From: Paramarasmius palmivorus
Taxonomy: Eukaryota; Basidiomycota; Agaricomycetes; Agaricales; Marasmiaceae
Assembly (NCBI GenBank): GCA_037176845.1
Contig: JAYKXP010000129.1
Location: 1 to 64,000 of the forward strand
DNA: 64,000 bases
Direction of reading: 5' to 3'
Shown here: positions 58,398 through 64,000 of the stretch, piece by piece
Position numbering within the stretch: position 1 is the first letter of the stretch
Layout: each line of letters begins with the position of its first letter
Position numbers and translations under genes: made by a program
The notes under the pieces: generated by a model
What the model was told of the DNA's origin: nothing
What the model saw: only the letters and a program-made list of their open reading frames with translations
Databases searched by the model: none

Positions 58398-60399
58398 TCA
58401 TCCACTGTAGCCGTGTTGAACGCAGGTGCTCTCGAAGCTGTAATGGACGAGGGGAAGAAAGACGAAGGGCGATTAGATAATCATTGGATAAGCGATTATT
58501 CCCTGTACGGCTTCATATCGGCTGTGGACCCACTAAAACCCAACTAAAATCCCAGATTCCCGTGTCCGGTCTTGCTAGAGATTTTGCTCGTTGTGAAGAG
58601 AGCCTTTCCATGTCTTTGGGCAGCACTTCTCACTTCCATATGGTTACGTTGCATTGTAGGCGGTCGAACGGTGTTGGATTAAATTTCGGTTTTGGTGTGT
58701 TGATATTCACCTCCTTGAATAATTCTCATTCCTCTGCTTCCAGGTTAAGTACGCTGCCTCAGATATCAGGGTGCGATAGAAGTGCAACAGTCCAGGGTTT
58801 CTTGGTTTACGCATTGTCCCGGTCTGTAGGAACTGGAGGTGAAGTACATGTACATTCTGTCGCCGGATTCGCGACTTTGAAGCCCTAGTTGAACCAATGA
58901 CATCCTTCTAGGCTTGTTGAGCGGCGTGTTTGACCTTGAGAGTGCTGTAAACGATGGTACCAAAGATGAGATCGTCATCAGAGCCGCAGCGGAACCTTGT
59001 TTTTCCGCTACTCCCAGCATTCCCTTTTCCTCAGCGCTCTCTACATTCCCCTCTTCAACGCTGACCTCAACAGAGAATACAAAGCCGTCTAGATCTCAGA
59101 AAATACATCCAGCCGGTCTAAAAAAACCATCCGCCAACGCGTCTAAGGCAATGTCGATATCCATTATCTACTCCAATCCTCTCATTCTCCCTCGAAAACA
59201 ATCCCATTCACCCGGCAAATATCCACAAATCCGCTATCGTATCCTCAGAATGCGGAGTGGCAGGCTAGACCAGGTCGAAAATTGCTGCCCAACATCCATC
59301 TCTCAAACTCAGAACACCCAATGATACTCCCATTCTGCGCTATATCAGCCGGCGCTCCTCGAAGATACCATGGCAGTCATAAATTATCCCTCATACCGCA
59401 GCCATAAACTCCCGCCGAGCACTACACGATTCTGCCCGCCTCCTTTGCTCCCACCTACTATCGACCCTTGTGGCGCCCATTCCACAAAGTCGCAAGCATA
59501 CTCATGGTGGTGATGATAGACCTGCGCCACTAGATGGTTGATTGGATTGGTTGAGTTCTACGCTCTGGGTCAGCTATAACATCAGCAGCGCCTACAGCCC
59601 CTTCTCGAACTCGGGAACGATGTTTTTCGGCACCGTTTCGCTGTCATGCTATTACCCCTCCTCATGTGTAGCGCAAGGCCAGAGAATGATCGACTGATCA
59701 ACAACTCCCACGTGCTATATCAACGAACGTGGTGTCTCAAGCTCTAGGAAACACCACCTGGTTCGAGTATAGGTGAACGCTCAAGAAAGATGCGCAAGGT
59801 TGAATGCAGCTACTGGTACGTCTCCGTCTCGTTATAGCGTTTCGTTTACTGACATCTCGTTCCAAGCAACAACGCATAATTATATCAAAGAAGACACATA
59901 GGAGTGGGATCGGGCTGGTGGGTGTAGTATGCCCCTTTCCGAGGTTCGTCTCCTTCCATTCCTGCGCATTCCTTTTCTCGTGCCATATTCTCCTCTCTAG
60001 GTTCCAAACTTTTGTGCAGGCACTTCGAATGAATAAAACGTATTTCATTGTCTCTTGATTGAAAAATCTTCACATTACGTCGATTTCCATATCGTGGTGT
60101 CTGCTGGTCCTGTTAGATCTTTCGTTGCTAATCTCGCTCTTTCCAGATTCGATTTGGTTGTTCTTCGGCTAAGCCTTGATAGTCCTTTCGTTAAACTGTT
60201 CTCCTTTTCTGGATTCGGATGGCCTTGGTCGTGATACCTCGGGTTATAGTTTCAAGATTGACGCCTGATACGGCGTATTGTATACGTTGGTCCATGTATA
60301 TTTCCTCGGTTTCTTCTTTACTGGTTACTTCTTTGCAGCTTCCTTCGCCCCCGTGCTGTAGATGGTTCTGTCTTCCTTGTCTACTCTGATCAGTTCCTA
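58398..60399. other. No secure gene
   Basis: Plus-strand frames at 58484–58888 and 58914–59324 are long but low in motif content (Ser/Pro/Thr-rich, with PSIPFSSALSTFPSSTLTST). They may be chance, or remnants of a decayed gene. The right end probably includes the 3' part of the LINE relic. Confidence 0.35.
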
Positions 60400-62077
60400 G
60401 TTTTCTTCAGGTGCGGCTTCGTTTTCGAAATTCTCCGGTTGCCGTTTTAATGGGTTTCATTTCTCCGGAAGGAACGCAAGGAGTTTTTCGGCCCTTTCAT
60501 AGCACTGATTCAAGTTCTCGCATCGGGTCGTCTCTCGCGTATGTTTGCACCACTGGCAGGTATAGCTCCTTCTTTTGTGATGTTGTGACCCGACTTTTCG
60601 TGCTAATATCACTATGTCATAGATGGTTTTGATTTTGTGATTCCCCTCATGCAATGGGCTTTTCTGGAGTTACATTGGCGCGTGTGCTTAGTGTCTGCAT
60701 GTTTGTGGTACCAGATTGGCATTGGGCCGATGATGTCTCGGGAGATGGCCATTTCTTCCGTGCAGAGTCCATATTTCTTTCCAGCATCCATAATCTCTTT
60801 CAGGTAAGTTGGTAGTTTTGATGTACATGTTTTCCACGTTCGATATTCATCTTAGCCGATGCTTCAAGGCCTATCCCGTTTTTGGGTGTGCGATGGTCTG
60901 CGAACCATGTCCATGTTGCCCGCCACGGGCAAAGTTTATGAGGAGGACACATCACTGTGATTGCTTCATTGTGTGTCATGATGTCTGGCATTCGTTCTTC
61001 GCCCTCGTTAACGGGTGCTTTCATTTGTTCCTCATCGACCGCTGGCCATTTTTCACCCCATAGGAAGCTTCTGATCCACCTGTCCGGTTTTCGTCCAACG
61101 GACTTTGGCGTTCCTCGGACCTTTGCGAGGTATTTGCCCTTCCTCTAAATACCATTAGCATGATCAGACGTTTCCTTTCCGTTGTAGGTTCGTCTTCTCC
61201 GACCGCTCAAGACGTTTGTCGATGTCATCTAGGATAGGTGTCCATGGCGTCCCCTTGGATTGACTCCCAATACGAATTCTTGCTGTTTCACCGTCTCTGG
61301 TTGTGCTCGGGATTGGGCTGCAGAAAAATGCACCTCTGATGTTACGTTCCATTACAAATTCGTCTCTGTATTCACGTCTGAAGGGTATAATTTACGCGTT
61401 GTCGTCAGCAAACAGGGTACAGATCCTGAGGCACTCCTTATATTAGTGCCAGGTCGAATGACGGATCTCCTTGTCTAACTCTTCGAGTTACTCTGAAAGG
61501 TGAGCTCAGAAACCCGTTGACCATTACGAGCGTTCTCACATAGGAATGTGGTCTATAGCGGTTAATTGTTTGATCGAGAGTCCTAAACTCCGCCAGCACT
61601 TGCCATAAGTGCTATTTTGTCGTGCGCTTTTTCTTGGTACCGTGGTTCATTGTGGTTTATTATGGTACGTACGAGTTGGACTTGGCACATAGATCCTTCG
61701 TCCTGGTACAAAGCCGGCGTGGTTCTTATGCATCATCTTGTTCGGGACCAACTTCTGCAACGACAGAATCTTGGTGAGTAGCTTACAGTCTGTGTTTATG
61801 AGGGTTATTGGTCGATAAATCTCAGTTTTGTACTGTTATTTTTCTTGTGCAGCGGGCACATCCGTCCTTCCGCAAATCGAGAGTCAGGATCAAAGCCTTT
61901 CCTTTCTATGTCATCGAAGAGATATGCGAGTAGCTTTATGCCTGGTCCATGTTTTTGACTTCGTTTCCCCCTAGATTCGGTATCGGAATGTGGAACTGAC
62001 GTTTTCCTGTTTGAATACCCTCGCTCTTCAATTGACTGACTTTCCAAGTTCACACAAAACACAAATTGGCCGACCAA
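60400..62077 (-). mobile_element. Non-LTR retrotransposon (LINE) reverse-transcriptase relic, 5'-truncated
   Basis: Minus-strand fragments follow the order of an agaricomycete LINE polymerase: KLLAYLFDDIERKGFDPDSR followed by FAEGRMCPLHKKN (about 61930–61840), RPITLINTD-like sequence and HKNHAGFVPGR (about 61735–61690). After several stops come the thumb-like segment GTPWTPILDDIDKRLERSEK and TNLQRKGNV (about 61250–61165), and a Cys/His tail block CQWCKH with ERAEKLLAFLPEK (about 60560–60457). Intact relatives contain an endonuclease upstream of the RT, the YxDD catalytic motif and often an RNase H. The endonuclease is absent; a FADD-like FADDN scrap is present near 61400. Many stops and shifts make it inactive. 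Truncation at the 5' side fits target-primed insertion. I saw no clear poly-A or target-site duplication. Confidence 0.75.
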
Positions 62078-62545
62078 CTTCCAAGTCAGTCAAGTTGCGC
62101 TCGAGACAATGCAACGCGTGCGAGCAATGTCGGTACATCACGGCCACGAATCCCCTTATCATTGCGATCGTGGAGCTCCAAGAACTTGTTCACGATTTGG
62201 GACGAACCAATGCGGACATTTGATCTCTCAAAGCGTCAAGATATTCAATCGTGAAGTTTCAATTCAGTAGGCGGCACATTTCCTACGGTGGAGTACACGG
62301 GGATCTGATCATAATTCAAGGAATGGTAGTTATATTGCTAGCCCAGGAGCCATGACTCATTGCAAACTTACGCGATGAGAAAACGATGGCTCTGGGCGTA
62401 TAACGTCCGCTTCCGACAACTCAAGCTACTCAAGTTTCACCGGCCCGGTTTCATTAGGCTTCCCCTTTCCTTTCTTTGGCGATTGCACCCACGGGTGTTG
62501 AATCTATATATGAAGTGCTCATTAGAAGGTGCGTCGTTCAATAGT

Positions 62546-63532
62546 ATGCATCCCAAGAAATCTCTGGGCGCCTCCTGTCCTATGAACGACCCTAAGGATC
62601 AAAGTTCCGCAGCCGTCATCCCTGATTCGTCGAAAGGGAACGTCACTTTAACCAAGGAAGTGACGAAATTGAATTTGGTATGTCTCAATTGGACCACAAC
62701 GGTTTCAGTATGCTGAATAGCATTCCTATGATATATAGGACCTAGAGATGACTAGGCACCTAAGACGCACCGCGGAAAAGCGACAACATGAAGCTGAAGA
62801 AAAGCTTGCCCGAATGCAAGATGTGAGTTTAGATACTTTAGTTCGCTCTTCAGGACTTGCCCGACACCATCATGATCAGTACATTACCGAACTCGAAGGT
62901 CGAGTCGAGGATCGTGAGAGGGAAAACAGAGCCCTCTTCACGGACGTGAAGATCCGGGATGGTGAACTGTCTAAGCTGAGAGATGTAAGCCACCTTTCGG
63001 TGCTATTTGGTTCGAGGAAACTTACAGGAGTCTAGGAGCAGAGAGATGAACTGTCCCGATTGAAGGACCAAGGGATGGAAGCGATTGATGTGGATTATGT
63101 GTTTCAACTCTTCGATTCCTTGCTTATTCATATTCCGTAGCACAACATCGCACTTGAAACGCACATGGCCCAGGTGCATGGCCTGCTGGACAGTCAACAC
63201 ATTTTCATTAGGGCGTTGAGAGACCAAGTAACGACGCTGTGGGCGTGCAGTTTATGCGAGAATGAATATGACCAACAGACCATCCCAGTCACGTACGTTG
63301 TATTCTCCCCTCCGATGAGTTATAACACCTGTACAGCAAATACTGAATGTTCAGTAGATTTTCATGCGGACAAACTTGTTGTCGGACATGTCGGGAACGC
63401 TGGAGAGACGAGTCAGAGGGTGGGGGTACTACTTGCCCTTTCTGTCGCGAGCCCCTAGTTTCGGAACCTGTGATCTGTCGCAGTTTTCAACGCCTCTTAG
63501 AGTTGCTGGCTTTTTTAAAGGACATCGACTGA
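62546..63532 (+). CDS. Coiled-coil RING-type protein with Gln in place of the RING His
   Basis: Five exons splice in frame: 62546–62677, 62739–62984, 63036–63089, 63141–63292 and 63355–63532. They give 762 nt, 253 residues. In-frame upstream ATGs at 62372 and 62512 are possible. A charged coiled coil covers about 45–145 (RRTAEKRQHEAEEKLARMQD, ELEGRVEDRERENRALF). The RING spans 180–225: C180, C183, C199, Q201, C204, C207, C222 and C225 (CSLC, CGQTCCRTC, CPFC). Position 201 is normally His; here the codon is caa. C203 or another residue might substitute as a ligand, or the zinc site may be weak. A C-terminal helix (FQRLLELLAFLKDID) ends the protein. Intact RINGs act as E3 ubiquitin ligases. This resembles the gene at 32.1 kb in architecture. 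No frame break is present. Confidence 0.8.
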
Positions 63533-63893
63533 ACTTTTACAGTTACAATCCCTCCGAGCATCCCTGTAGTTGTGGGTTCATGTGATTTATTGACGACACC
63601 AAGATGATAGACACTACTTGCAGATACACCGGTTGGGCTTCCAAAGTCATCCGCTTATCCTCTCCTCGCAGCCACTCGGAGGATGATATTAGCATTGCTT
63701 TTCATGGGAGTTGCTCGCGATAAAAATATATATGCGACCTTACAAGACCCACGTGTGGTTCACCGACAGGAACCAGTTTGCAAGGCGTGAATGAAATCGT
63801 TGAGCGCTAAGCTCCCCACCCGCTGCATGAGAAGTTTGGTCAAAAATCTCGTTTTCACTGGCATGTCCAAGCCCATACTAGCGTGAAGATAAG
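63533..63893. other. Intergenic, no gene recognised
   Basis: This stretch separates the RING gene from a TATA-type promoter at the right edge. An AT-rich patch (aaaaatatatatgc, 63723–63736) may be a second upstream element. Confidence 0.4.
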
Positions 63894-63901
63894 TATATAT
63901 A
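63894..63901 (+). promoter_or_regulatory. TATA-type core promoter of a gene leaving the window
   Basis: TATATATA is followed by a CT-rich, ATG-free leader of about 90 bp and an ATG at 63993 near the right edge. This arrangement is typical of strongly expressed fungal genes. The coding sequence lies outside the window. Confidence 0.45.
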
Positions 63902-64000
63902 CACTTTTCACTAAGCCACCTGAGATCAAAATCTACTACTCAACCTTCTTGCATATCGTCTCCCTCAGGCTGTTCTCGTCAACAGCCGATAGATGAAAAC

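Noticed and set aside
1..64000. CRISPR array, prokaryotic operons, rRNA
   Set aside because: No regularly spaced direct repeats, no ribosomal RNA sequence, and gene structure is eukaryotic with introns.

Overview
The window reads as nuclear DNA of a basidiomycete fungus, most likely an agaricomycete. Coding exons are interrupted by many short GT–AG introns of about 45–70 bp. The recognisable families are the usual agaricomycete mix: an ABCC transporter, sedolisin, MYND proteins, RING proteins, a T5orf172 protein, a Crinkler/RHS-type gene, an agaric GPCR-like 7TM protein, a Plavaka transposon and a LINE. There is no operon logic; genes lie on both strands and I see no biosynthetic cluster. All family calls come from reading motifs, not from database searches.

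Layout. 1.2–8.1 kb (+): an enoyl-CoA hydratase relic, then an ABCC transporter whose first third is frame-broken and whose remainder reads cleanly. 8.1–10.3 kb: no gene seen. 10.3–10.9 kb (-): an intact T5orf172/GIY-YIG-like gene. 11.3–12.4 kb (+): a sedolisin relic. 12.6–16.6 kb (-): a Tls1/C9orf78-like gene and a gamma-tubulin complex component, both frame-broken. 18.8–19.3 kb: a Plavaka transposase relic. 20.1–24.7 kb: three genes that splice cleanly (a C2H2 factor with an in-frame tandem duplication, a small basidiomycete protein, a WD40-like protein). 24.7–28.7 kb: no secure gene. 28.7–36.5 kb: an intact Crinkler/RHS-type NTPase–nuclease, an intact RING protein, a decayed uncharacterised protein and an intact MYND protein. 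36.5–43.1 kb: mostly decayed sequence, including a mitochondrial carrier. 43.7–48.1 kb: CIA30 (-) and DNA polymerase eta (+), divergent across a short spacer, then a GPCR-like 7TM gene; all three carry frame breaks. 48.6–51.3 kb (-): an intact 844-residue RG- and proline-rich protein. 51–58.5 kb: sparse, with a hairpin repeat, a GCN4-like bZIP, a partial cation-efflux gene and a 201-bp-period repeat. 60.4–62.1 kb (-): a LINE relic. 62.5–63.5 kb (+): an intact RING protein lacking the usual RING histidine. The right edge holds a TATA-type promoter pointing out of the window.

The most striking property is the mixture of states. Genes from expandable families splice cleanly to full length (T5orf172, C2H2, WD40-like, Crinkler/RHS, RING, MYND, RG-rich). 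Copies of normally conserved genes (polymerase eta, gamma-tubulin complex, Tls1, mitochondrial carrier, CIA30) carry frameshifts and stops. Some breaks are restored by changing a homopolymer by one base, so assembly error and real decay of a duplicated or second haplotype block must be told apart. The best candidate for an unusual system is the intact Crinkler/RHS-type gene at 28.7–30.7 kb.
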